NCBI RefSeq assembly: GCF_002277025.1
Contig: NZ_NIWD01000019.1
Location: forward strand, 62,001 to 126,000
Direction: 5' to 3'
DNA: 64,000 nucleotides
Source of the DNA: Sphingopyxis sp. GW247-27LB
GTDB lineage: Bacteria > Pseudomonadota > Alphaproteobacteria > Sphingomonadales > Sphingomonadaceae
The notes beneath the pieces were generated by a model. It worked only from the letters and a program-made list of their open reading frames with translations, was not told the DNA's origin and ran no database searches. Of this stretch, positions 18,736 through 26,577 are shown piece by piece. Position numbers and translations under genes: made by a program. Positions within the stretch are counted from its first letter, which is position 1, and each line of letters begins with the position of its first letter.

Positions 18736-18877
18736 AACGTTAGCAAATCCTATCCCGGTTTCCACCAACCCGGCCGCAGGCCAGTCAGTGTCTCCCTCAA
18801 TCCGAGCGCTTGGTGGTCAGTTCGTATCAATTGCCGGATTTGCCGGTGACGACGCGCCATCGAAGATCCGGGGCGCT

Positions 18878-21800
18878 TCATATCCGCAAGAACCTCTCGT
18901 AAAGAAGGGGTACGACAAAGATGGTGAGCGCGGTCGAGGCAAGCGTACCGAAGATAAGCGAGATGGCGAGGCCGCCGAACACGGGGTCGGGAAGCATGAT
19001 GGCCGAGCCCAGCACAATGGCAAGCGTAGTCAGCAGGATCGGGCGCAGGCGCACGGCGCCGGCCATGCGGGCAGCCTCCGCGAGAGGCATGCCATGCTTC
19101 TGGTTGTCCTGAATGAAGTCGATAATGAGCAGCGAGTTACGGATCACCACGCCGGAGAGTGCGATGATGCCGACGATCGAGGTCGCGGAGAAGTCGGTAC
19201 CCAGCAGCCAGTGCCCCGGAAAGATACCAATGATCCCGAGTGGCACAGCGGACATCGCGATCAGCGGAATGAGGAACGACTTGTAATAGGCGACGAGCAG
19301 GAAATAGACTGCGGTCAGCGCAGCGCCGAGCGCCATCAGCATGTCGCGGTAGATATCGAGCGTCATGCGCATTTCACCATTCCAAAGAAGTTGGTAGCCG
19401 TTGATGATATCAGGCGCGGCCTCGCTGAGGCTGAGATTACCGATGGCGAGTGGCTGGCCGTCGGGCGCGTGCATCCTGGACAAGCGGCGGTTAAGATCGA
19501 GCACGGCATAGACCGGCACGCTGTGCGAGAGTTCTCCCCCGATGAAGATCACGCGCTCATTGTCCTTACGCTGGATCGGCTTGTCGGCCTCGGTCGGAGT
19601 GCGTCGGACGAGTTCGGCCAACGGAATCTGACGTCCCTCCCGACCGGTCACATAGAGACCCTCGAGTTGGGACGGCGCAGGCTGCTCTGCTCGCGGCACA
19701 TAGGCCCGGATCGGAACGGGATTGCGCTCAGGATCGATATGCGCGCGCCCGACTACCTGACCATCGTAGACGAGGCCCAGGACATTAGCGATATCCGCGG
19801 CCGATACGCCGGAAAGTGCCGCTTTTTCACGGTCTGGCACGAAGCGCCATTGCGCCACGTCGGTGGGCTCGCTGTTTGAGATATCGACCATGTCGTAGGT
19901 CTTGGCAAACTCGGCTTCGACCTGTTTAGCCAGTCGACGCAGGCCTACCAGATCCTCGCCGTGTAACTCCGCCAATACCGTGGCGCGCACAGGCGGCCCC
20001 GGCGGATCTTCGACCAGCCTCACCTGGGCGCCCGGATAACGGGCACGGATGGCATCGACCTTCGTGCGCAACTCGCGAACAAGCATGATCGAACTTTCCG
20101 AACGATGTTGCTTGTCCACAAGGTTGACGCGGATTTCGGCGACATTCTCGCCCGTTCGAAGCGAGCTGCCCTGCATCAGCCCATTGAAATCCGGGACGCC
20201 GGCCTGTCCGATCCAGTTCTGATAGTTCGTCACCAGCGGATCAGCGGCAAGAAGTCCGTCGATCTCATGGACCATCCTGGCCGTGTTTTCGACCGGGCTG
20301 GCTTCGACCATGGTGATGACGATGTTGAAGGTGTTCTTGTTGTCCTTGGGCAGAAAGCCCATGGCGACGCCGAGCGGGGGCACTGGCCCGCCCACGCCGG
20401 ATGGGCGGATGAACTGCCAACCGCCTTGCGCCGCCGATAGGAGCAGAGCGAGGATTGCACCGATCATCAGGGCCCGGCGCGCGCTCGAACGCTCCTGCAA
20501 CGGCTTGATCAGCCAGAGATAGACGTCCCGCAACTTGTCGGGCTTGCGCTCCTCATGGGTGTTTGCCTCTGATTCTGCCTCGCTTCCATCATCCAATATG
20601 CCGCCGGTCGGAGCCGGTCGCTTGACCCAGCGGTTCGCCGCCCATGGGGTGACGATATAGGCGACGACGATGGAGGCGAGCATCGCGATCGGGACATTGT
20701 AGGCGATGGGGTAGAAATAATCGCCAGCCATGCCGGTCACGAGCAGCAGCGCCGCGAACACCAGCATCACGGCAAAGGTCGCGAGATTGGTGGCGCCGCC
20801 GATTTCGTTGGTGGCGAGGACGGTCACGTCCTCCTTCGCGGCCGTAGAGTGGCCATGATAATGGCGGTGGATGTTCTCGATGACGACGATCGACGCATCG
20901 ACCAGCAAGCCCAGCGCCAGGATCAGCGCGAACAGAGTGATGCGGTTGATCGTCACCCCGCCAAGCAGATCGGCGCCAAGGGTGATCGAGAAGATGACGG
21001 GCACCGTCACCGAAACGATCAGCGCCTCGCGCCAGCCGAGGAACAGCAGCATGATGAAGCTGACGGTGATGAGCGCGATCGCCAGATGCTCCATCAGCCC
21101 GTCGACGGCCTCGTCGGCTTTCTGGCCGTCGTCCCGGGTGGTGACGACATGGACCGCGCGGGGGATGAAGCTCGCCTGCATCCGTTCGACTCGGTTGGCC
21201 ACGGCTTCGGACACGGTGACGGCATTCTCACCCTTTTTCTTCGCCACGGCGATGGTGACCGCGGGCATTTCGCCTTCGCCCAGCTTGGCGCGAGGGTCGC
21301 CAGCCGCGAAGGCGAAGCGGCTGAGATGCATGATCTCGTCGCGCGGGCCGTCCGACACCGTGGCGACATCGCCGATCTTGATCGTGCGGCCGTTGCGCAC
21401 GCCGATCACCAAGTCACGAACCGCTGCCGCCGATCCCAGTTCGCCGGCATAGCGTAGTCGTTCGAGTTTGCCCGCCTCCACCGGTCCCGACAGGTTAAGG
21501 CCTACATCGGAGGCGGCCAACGCTCCACGCGCTTCGGCGAGCGATATCGAGAAGGCTTGGAGCCGGACCGGATCGAAGGCGACATCAATCTCGCGGTTGC
21601 GGCCACCATAGACGGACACCACCGAGACGCCTGGCGTGCTCCGAAGCCGTTCGGCCACCGAATCCGCCAGTCGCTTGAGCCCGTAATCGTCATAGGTGGG
21701 GGAAGCGAGCGTCACGGTGACGATGGGCACGTCGTCGGCGTCGACGGCCTGGATCAACGGGATACCCGCGTCCGCTGGAAGCCGGCCACGGTTGGCGATC

Positions 21801-22159
21801 ACCCGGTTGTAAAGCTTGACCAGCGAATCTTCGGGCGGCTGGCCGACCTTGAACTGGACCTGCACCATGCCGACGCCGGGCTGGGCCACGCCATAGCTGT
21901 GATCGACGCCGGTCATTTCGCTGAGCACGCCTTCGAGTGGAGCGACCACCAGCCGGTCCACCTCCTCGGCAGTCGCGCCAGGCAGCGCCACTGTCACCAT
22001 CGCGCCCGGTACCACGATTTGGGGATTTTCCTCGCGCGGGGTCAGCGCTACGGCCAGCGTTCCCAGCAGCAGCGAGGCGAGCAGGAAGACGATGGTCAGC
22101 TTGGAAGTGATGAACGTCTTTGCGAGGCGGCCCGCGAGATTGAGCGGGGCTTCTGTCAT
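18878..22159 (-). CDS. RND efflux pump inner-membrane permease
   Basis: A 1093-aa resistance-nodulation-division transporter. It opens with a transmembrane helix (LTIVFLLASLLLGTLAVAL) and the periplasmic pore-domain sequence VALPGATAEEVDRLVVAPLEG. A first block of membrane helices (from about residue 360, including GLLVDASIVVIENIHRH) and a second block near the end (LSGVVIRNSLLIIDFIQDN ... RLRPILLTTLAIVLGSAIML) complete the 12-helix plan. It exports substrates using the proton gradient, with the adaptor encoded upstream (start/stop overlap of four bases) and the outer-membrane factor encoded divergently. The substrate is unknown; hydrophobic drugs or solvents are likely for this family. Confidence 0.93.
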   Translation of the reverse strand: MTEAPLNLAGRLAKTFITSKLTIVFLLASLLLGTLAVALTPREENPQIVVPGAMVTVALPGATAEEVDRLVVAPLEGVLSEMTGVDHSYGVAQPGVGMVQVQFKVGQPPEDSLVKLYNRVIANRGRLPADAGIPLIQAVDADDVPIVTVTLASPTYDDYGLKRLADSVAERLRSTPGVSVVSVYGGRNREIDVAFDPVRLQAFSISLAEARGALAASDVGLNLSGPVEAGKLERLRYAGELGSAAAVRDLVIGVRNGRTIKIGDVATVSDGPRDEIMHLSRFAFAAGDPRAKLGEGEMPAVTIAVAKKKGENAVTVSEAVANRVERMQASFIPRAVHVVTTRDDGQKADEAVDGLMEHLAIALITVSFIMLLFLGWREALIVSVTVPVIFSITLGADLLGGVTINRITLFALILALGLLVDASIVVIENIHRHYHGHSTAAKEDVTVLATNEIGGATNLATFAVMLVFAALLLVTGMAGDYFYPIAYNVPIAMLASIVVAYIVTPWAANRWVKRPAPTGGILDDGSEAESEANTHEERKPDKLRDVYLWLIKPLQERSSARRALMIGAILALLLSAAQGGWQFIRPSGVGGPVPPLGVAMGFLPKDNKNTFNIVITMVEASPVENTARMVHEIDGLLAADPLVTNYQNWIGQAGVPDFNGLMQGSSLRTGENVAEIRVNLVDKQHRSESSIMLVRELRTKVDAIRARYPGAQVRLVEDPPGPPVRATVLAELHGEDLVGLRRLAKQVEAEFAKTYDMVDISNSEPTDVAQWRFVPDREKAALSGVSAADIANVLGLVYDGQVVGRAHIDPERNPVPIRAYVPRAEQPAPSQLEGLYVTGREGRQIPLAELVRRTPTEADKPIQRKDNERVIFIGGELSHSVPVYAVLDLNRRLSRMHAPDGQPLAIGNLSLSEAAPDIINGYQLLWNGEMRMTLDIYRDMLMALGAALTAVYFLLVAYYKSFLIPLIAMSAVPLGIIGIFPGHWLLGTDFSATSIVGIIALSGVVIRNSLLIIDFIQDNQKHGMPLAEAARMAGAVRLRPILLTTLAIVLGSAIMLPDPVFGGLAISLIFGTLASTALTIFVVPLLYERFLRI

Positions 22160-23256
22160 CGCGCCGCTCCGTCGGCAAGGCGCGCGCCGTCTCGGACAGT
22201 CGGGTCGACGCGGGCCAGGATGCGCTCGCCTGTCGAGAGGCCGGAGGTCACGACGACACGATCACCAACAGGGTCGCCCAGCCGCACCCATCGGAAGGTG
22301 ACGCGCTGGTCCTTGCCGACCACGAACACGCCGGTCAGCCCGCCGCGATCGGCGACCGCGGCGGCAGGGACGGAAACAGCGCTTCCGCTATTGCCCTGGT
22401 CGCCCACCGAAGGAAGCCGGACACGTCCGAACATGCCTGGCATGATCCCGCTATCGGCGGGAAGGACGACCTCAACTGTATAGCGCCGCGTCGCGGGATC
22501 GGCCGAGGGGACGACGCCCCGGACCCGGCCGGTCACGGGGCGATCCTCTCGCCCGTCGAGCAGCACCGGAACCGTCGAGCCGGGCGCGAATAGCCCGAGG
22601 CTCGCCTGGGGAGCGGCAAAGCGGAACAATAGTCGACCCCGGCTTTCCACGGTCACCAGCGGCGAACCGGGCATCACCATGTCGCCGTCGTGAATCTGCC
22701 GGGAGACGACGACACCGTCGATCGGGCTGACGATGGAGGTATAGCTGCGATCCGCTTGCGCTGTGGCGAGCGCCGCCTGTGCTTGGGCGACTCCGGCCAC
22801 CGCCGCGTCGTTGCGGAGCTGCTCCTTGCGATAGGCATCCGTTGCGAGGGCCCCGCTCTGGGCGAGTGGTGCATCGCGCGCGACGTCGCCACGTGCGTCA
22901 TGCTGCTCGGCGAGAGCCGCATCCAGCCCGGCGCGTGCGCGGCGAACCGCGGCCTCGGCTTGCCGGGCGTCTATGGTCGCCAGGATCTGTCCGCGCCTGA
23001 CAGGCTGGCCATCGTAGAGACCTGCCGCACGGATCGTACCCGAAGCGCGAGCGACGAGTTGTGCCCGGTCATCGGCTTCGACGGTGCCGCTTGCCGTGGC
23101 GCCGTCCATCGATGCCGCCGGAGAAGCGGTCGTCACCGGAAGATCGACCGCCGGAGGTTCCGCCGATTGCGACGCTTCGTGTCCGCTGCCGCAACCTGCG
23201 AGCAGCAATGGGAGTGACAGGGCAAGCGCCTTCATCGGCGGGAAATCGCGGCCCAT
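22156..23256 (-). CDS. RND periplasmic adaptor (membrane fusion lipoprotein)
   Basis: A protein of up to 366 aa. An N-terminal lipoprotein signal (MKALALSLPLLLAGC) has the lipobox Cys. A barrel-sandwich/biotinyl-lipoyl-like segment (AQLVARASGTIRAAGLYDGQ), a helical hairpin and the second half-motif IVSPIDGVVVSRQIHDGDMV follow. GGAGG stands six bases before ATG 23256, while MKALA at 23235 would give a more typical signal peptide; the choice is open. It overlaps the permease gene by four bases and follows the tetR gene almost directly. It bridges pump and outer membrane channel. Confidence 0.92.
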   Translation of the reverse strand: MGRDFPPMKALALSLPLLLAGCGSGHEASQSAEPPAVDLPVTTASPAASMDGATASGTVEADDRAQLVARASGTIRAAGLYDGQPVRRGQILATIDARQAEAAVRRARAGLDAALAEQHDARGDVARDAPLAQSGALATDAYRKEQLRNDAAVAGVAQAQAALATAQADRSYTSIVSPIDGVVVSRQIHDGDMVMPGSPLVTVESRGRLLFRFAAPQASLGLFAPGSTVPVLLDGREDRPVTGRVRGVVPSADPATRRYTVEVVLPADSGIMPGMFGRVRLPSVGDQGNSGSAVSVPAAAVADRGGLTGVFVVGKDQRVTFRWVRLGDPVGDRVVVTSGLSTGERILARVDPTVRDGARLADGAAR

Positions 23257-23257
23257 G

Positions 23258-23833
23258 TCAGGCCTCCACCGTCGCGGGTTGGATCAGGGCTAGGAACCGC
23301 GCCACCACCCGATCCACTGTGTCGGCTGTCTCGCTTTCTCCGGTCAGCCCGGGCGCTAGAGGCAGAACCAGTACTTGCCCCAGGGCGAAGCCGACTAGCG
23401 ACAGCGCGACTTCCCTGGCGGGCACGTCCAACCTGCCTTTCCGCACTGCCGCGACGATGGAATGAAACGGCTTTTGGAGCACTGTGCGCGAAAGGGCGGC
23501 GATGCGGGCTTCGTCCCCGTCCAGCAATTCCCGATAAAGCAGACGGGCGAAGATCCGGTCGGTCATGAGCATCTGGACGAACCATCGAACGAAGGCTTCG
23601 ATCTGGTTCGAGGGATGCCGGGCCAGCCACGCATCCAGCTCCTGGGCGCGGGCCTCGAACACCGAGGCAAGCGTGGCCTCGATCAGGTCGGCCTTGTCCC
23701 GGAAATGGTAATAGAGGTTGGCCTGCGTCACGCCGACCAGCTTGGCGATGTCCCGCATCGACACGGCCTTATAGCCGCGCTCCGCGAACAGGCGGGCGGC
23801 TGTGTCGAGCAGTTGGGATCGCATATCGGACAT
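23258..23833 (-). CDS. TetR-family repressor of the efflux operon
   Basis: A 191-aa regulator. The N-terminal TetR helix-turn-helix reads LLDTAARLFAERGYKAVSMR then LVGVTQANLYYHFRDKADLI (residues about 7-50); the rest is a helical ligand-binding domain (TetR_C-like, VRWFVQMLMTDRIFARLLYR). It is the first gene of the minus-strand tetR-adaptor-permease operon and divergent from the outer-membrane factor gene, so it probably controls both through the 106-base spacer. An effector cannot be named. Confidence 0.92.
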   Translation of the reverse strand: MSDMRSQLLDTAARLFAERGYKAVSMRDIAKLVGVTQANLYYHFRDKADLIEATLASVFEARAQELDAWLARHPSNQIEAFVRWFVQMLMTDRIFARLLYRELLDGDEARIAALSRTVLQKPFHSIVAAVRKGRLDVPAREVALSLVGFALGQVLVLPLAPGLTGESETADTVDRVVARFLALIQPATVEA

Positions 23834-23849
23834 CAGAAAAGCTCACTTG

Positions 23850-23865
23850 TTGAACGACCGTTAAG
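23850..23865. promoter_or_regulatory. Candidate TetR operator
   Basis: The imperfect inverted repeat TTGAACGACCGTTAAG lies in the 106-base spacer between tetR and the divergent outer-membrane factor gene. The symmetric core is T-AACG-N2-CGTT-A, the type of short dyad bound by TetR-family proteins. Only location and symmetry support it. Confidence 0.4.
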
Positions 23866-23939
23866 TGCGCTAGTAAGCGATTCGCCGATGGCTGTCCAGC
23901 GGGCTTGTGCCGAGGCGATCCGAACCGGAGATTCTGCCA

Positions 23940-25343
23940 ATGCGTGTGCTTCCTCTTGTCCCGCCGCTCCTGCTGATACCGATGCTCGGTGGATGCATGA
24001 TGGGGCCGAATTTCCATGGGGCACCGCCGCCGCCGGCTTCGATGAGCAAGACCTTCGTGCGCGCCGATCAGGCCGCGATGCCGGTACCGCCGCAATTGAC
24101 GCCATGGTGGCGGACCTTGAACGACCCGCTTCTCGATCAGCTGATCACACGCGCGCTGTCTTCGAACCCGTCCATCGAGGTGGCCGAAGCGCGCGTCCGA
24201 CAGGCGCGATCCCAGATGCGCGGCGCGCGCGCGGCCCTGGCGCCGGTTGTCGGCGCCGGGGCCGGTGCGGGGAATATCCAGGCACCGGGGTTGGTGACGG
24301 GCGGAGAGGCCAAATCCTCGTCGCTGTTCCTCGCGGGGTTCGACGCGCTGTGGGAGATTGATCTCTTCGGCGGCGCGCGACGGAACATCGAGGCGACGCG
24401 CGCGCAATTCGGCGCGGCGCAAGCCGATGCGGACGATACGCGTCTCACTCTGACTGCAGAGATCGCGCGCCAATATATCGCGCTGCGCGCAAGCCGGCAG
24501 CGTCTGGAGATTGCCCGCTATTTGCTCACCAACCAGCAGAAGATCGCCGATCTCACCGCGCAGCTCGAAGGGGCGGGCAAGGTGTCGCGTATCGAGCGCG
24601 AGCAGACCGACCGCGGCGTGGAGGCCAGGCGACAGACGGTTGCTGCCCTGGAAGCGGAAGTGAACGATCACAAGGACGCGATCGCCGTGCTGGCGGGAGA
24701 GGCACCGGGTGCGCTCGACACCATGCTCGATGGGCCCGGCACGGTTCCGCTTCCTCCGGTCGAGGTGGAGGTAGGCGATCCTGCGGCCATGCTTGCACGG
24801 CGTCCCGACATCAGGGCAGCCGCGCAACGTCTTCACGCCGCAAACGCCGGTATCGGCGTGGCGGAAGCTGCCCGGATGCCCAGGGTCAGCCTTGCCGGCG
24901 TAGTCGGTCTTGGCGGCGCGCTGAAGGGCGATATCACGAGTGCGGACAATCTCTGGTCGGTCGCGGGCCCGACGATCCAGTGGAATCTGGCCGACTTCGG
25001 GCGCGGGCGGGCAGGTGTGGATCAGGCTGTCGCCGGTCGCGATGAGGCTGCAGCAGGGTATCGCGCCACGGTGCTCGCCGCCCTCCAGGATGCGGAGGGC
25101 TCGCTCAACCGGTTCGGCGAAGCCCGCAAGATGTTTGCGATGCAGGCGCGCAATGGCCTATCAGCCGTTCACAGCAATGACCTTGTCCAGCAATCCTGGC
25201 GCGTGGGGCGATCTTCCGCGCTCGTGGCTCTGGCCGCCGAAAATGAGCAATTGGCGGCAGAAGATCTCCTGGTCCAGGCTCGCATGGCTCTGACAACGCA
25301 GTTTGTTGCGCTCCAAAAGGCGTTGGCGATGGGGGTGAACTGA
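23940..25343 (+). CDS. Outer-membrane efflux lipoprotein (NodT/OprM family)
   Basis: A 467-aa outer-membrane factor. The lipoprotein signal (LPLVPPLLLIPMLGGC) is followed by GPNFHGAPPP and WWRTLNDPLLDQLITRALSS, the standard start of NodT-type proteins, and two repeats of the TolC-like fold (ARVRQARSQMRGARAAL and ALQDAEGSLNRFG regions). It forms the exit duct for the RND pump encoded on the other strand. ATG 23940 is chosen because the signal peptide begins there; an upstream ATG at 23907 would add charged residues before it. Confidence 0.92.
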   Translation: MRVLPLVPPLLLIPMLGGCMMGPNFHGAPPPPASMSKTFVRADQAAMPVPPQLTPWWRTLNDPLLDQLITRALSSNPSIEVAEARVRQARSQMRGARAALAPVVGAGAGAGNIQAPGLVTGGEAKSSSLFLAGFDALWEIDLFGGARRNIEATRAQFGAAQADADDTRLTLTAEIARQYIALRASRQRLEIARYLLTNQQKIADLTAQLEGAGKVSRIEREQTDRGVEARRQTVAALEAEVNDHKDAIAVLAGEAPGALDTMLDGPGTVPLPPVEVEVGDPAAMLARRPDIRAAAQRLHAANAGIGVAEAARMPRVSLAGVVGLGGALKGDITSADNLWSVAGPTIQWNLADFGRGRAGVDQAVAGRDEAAAGYRATVLAALQDAEGSLNRFGEARKMFAMQARNGLSAVHSNDLVQQSWRVGRSSALVALAAENEQLAAEDLLVQARMALTTQFVALQKALAMGVN

Positions 25344-25487
25344 TAACCGTCGAGTCTGGGAGATGATAACGGATTGTATATCATCTTCTCTGGCGGCTGC
25401 ATGTTACATGGTATTTGATGCGGGTGATCTCGTGTTCGTCGGCTTTTGCATCGTAAGAGCGGTGTCTCACACCCACCTTGTGCGTGT

Positions 25488-25787
25488 GGGGGTGAGTGCT
25501 GTGGCGCGTCGCCATGGGTTGGATCCGTCGCAGATTTGCGCCTGGCGCAAGAACTTGCATCGGCAGTTGGTGGACCACAGATTGGCGCCGTTAGCGGCAG
25601 AGCCGGTCTCCGAAACGTTTGTGCCAGCACTGATCGAACCGACCGTTCCACCGGCACCTGCCGCTTCTCCAACTCCGGCGCGACGCGGCAAGCGGCGACG
25701 GCCATGGAACTGGAGATCGACGGCGTTGCGGTGAAGATCGCGAGTGGCGCCGATGCTGGAATGATTGCGGCCGTGATCGAAGCGGAG
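25488..25787 (+). pseudogene. IS66-family orfA (tnpA) remnant
   Basis: VSAVARRHGLDPSQICAWRK is the helix-turn-helix of IS66-type TnpA, and FVPALIEPTVPP and MELEIDGVAVKIASGADAGM are its usual C-terminal parts. These lie in two different frames (change near 25690-25700), and the start is missing. The last codons run straight into the inverted end of the Tn3-type transposon at 25785, so the transposon cut this gene. Confidence 0.7.
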
Positions 25788-25822
25788 GGCATAGCGTGGA
25801 AAGTACGCTAAACAACGCTAAG
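25785..25822 (+). repeat. Left 38-bp inverted end of Tn3-family transposon
   Basis: Starts GAGGGCATAGCGTGGAAAG and ends ACAACGCTAAG. It differs from the right end at one position (A instead of G, near base 17). Confidence 0.92.
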
Positions 25823-25867
25823 CGAGAACGCATGGCGAACGCTCGATGCGAACGGACGGGCGCTTAA

Positions 25868-26437
25868 TCAGGCGGGCCGTTCGATTCCCATCCTACGCAT
25901 TTCGCGATAAATGGTCGATCGGCCGATGCCGAGTTGCCGCGCTGCTTCGGTAGGCGAGATACGAGCTTCGACCAGCTTGATGGCCGCATCCACTTTGGAC
26001 ATGTCCAGCGGCTGACGGCCAGGCTGTTTGCCCTTAGCACGGGCGGCGGCAATACCATCTCTGGTTCGCTCAGAAATCAGCCGTCGCTCAAAATGGGCGA
26101 TGGCCCCAAACACATGGAAGATGAGCTCGCCGGCAGCTGACGAAGTGTCGATCTTTTCTTCAAGGCTCAGGAGCGCGATGCCCTGACCGCGTAGCGTCTC
26201 AACCGTGGTGAGAAGTTCGGCAAGCGAGCGCCCAAGCCGATCGAGGCGGACCACCGCCAGCGTGTCACCCTTGCGGGCATAGGCGATTAGCTCAGCCAGA
26301 CCGGGCCGTTCCATGCTCTTACCTGAAATGACATCGGTGAAGATTTTGATGGCGCCAGCCTTCTCCAGACGCATGGTCTGGCCCGCAACGTCCTGATCGC
26401 CGGTGCTGACGCGGGCATAGCCCAGAATATCACCCAT
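25868..26437 (-). CDS. tnpR: Serine resolvase of the Tn3-family transposon
   Basis: A 189-aa resolvase/invertase. The catalytic serine is in YARVSTGDQD, the conserved arginines are in VVRLDRLGRSLAELL, and ERRLISERTRDGIAAARAKG is the E-helix. The C-terminal helix-turn-helix reads SPTEAARQLGIGRSTIYREM. The start MGDILGYARVST at 26437 fits the family; the longer frame runs into the res region. It resolves cointegrates made by TnpA and represses both genes from the res sites in related elements. Confidence 0.95.
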   Translation of the reverse strand: MGDILGYARVSTGDQDVAGQTMRLEKAGAIKIFTDVISGKSMERPGLAELIAYARKGDTLAVVRLDRLGRSLAELLTTVETLRGQGIALLSLEEKIDTSSAAGELIFHVFGAIAHFERRLISERTRDGIAAARAKGKQPGRQPLDMSKVDAAIKLVEARISPTEAARQLGIGRSTIYREMRRMGIERPA

Positions 26438-26577
26438 GCCGCACGTCTCCCAAACGGTCGTTCTGTGGACGCTATGGAGGGCAGCCGCTGCGCCCCACCC
26501 ATATCCGTCCACATACTATGTCTCTTTACTCCTCGCTGTCCATAGGCCCAGATGACCTTTTGTGGACAGGAAACGGC
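26438..26577. promoter_or_regulatory. Candidate res site between tnpR and tnpA
   Basis: A 140-base spacer between divergent tnpR and tnpA, the usual place for the three-part res site and both promoters. Partial repeats GTCCACA, GTCCATA and TGTGGACA recur in both orientations. Subsites cannot be drawn with certainty. Confidence 0.5.

Noticed and set aside
18722..19879. A 385-aa plus-strand frame across the RND permease end
   Set aside because: It is antisense to membrane helices of the pump, with a highly charged shadow composition.
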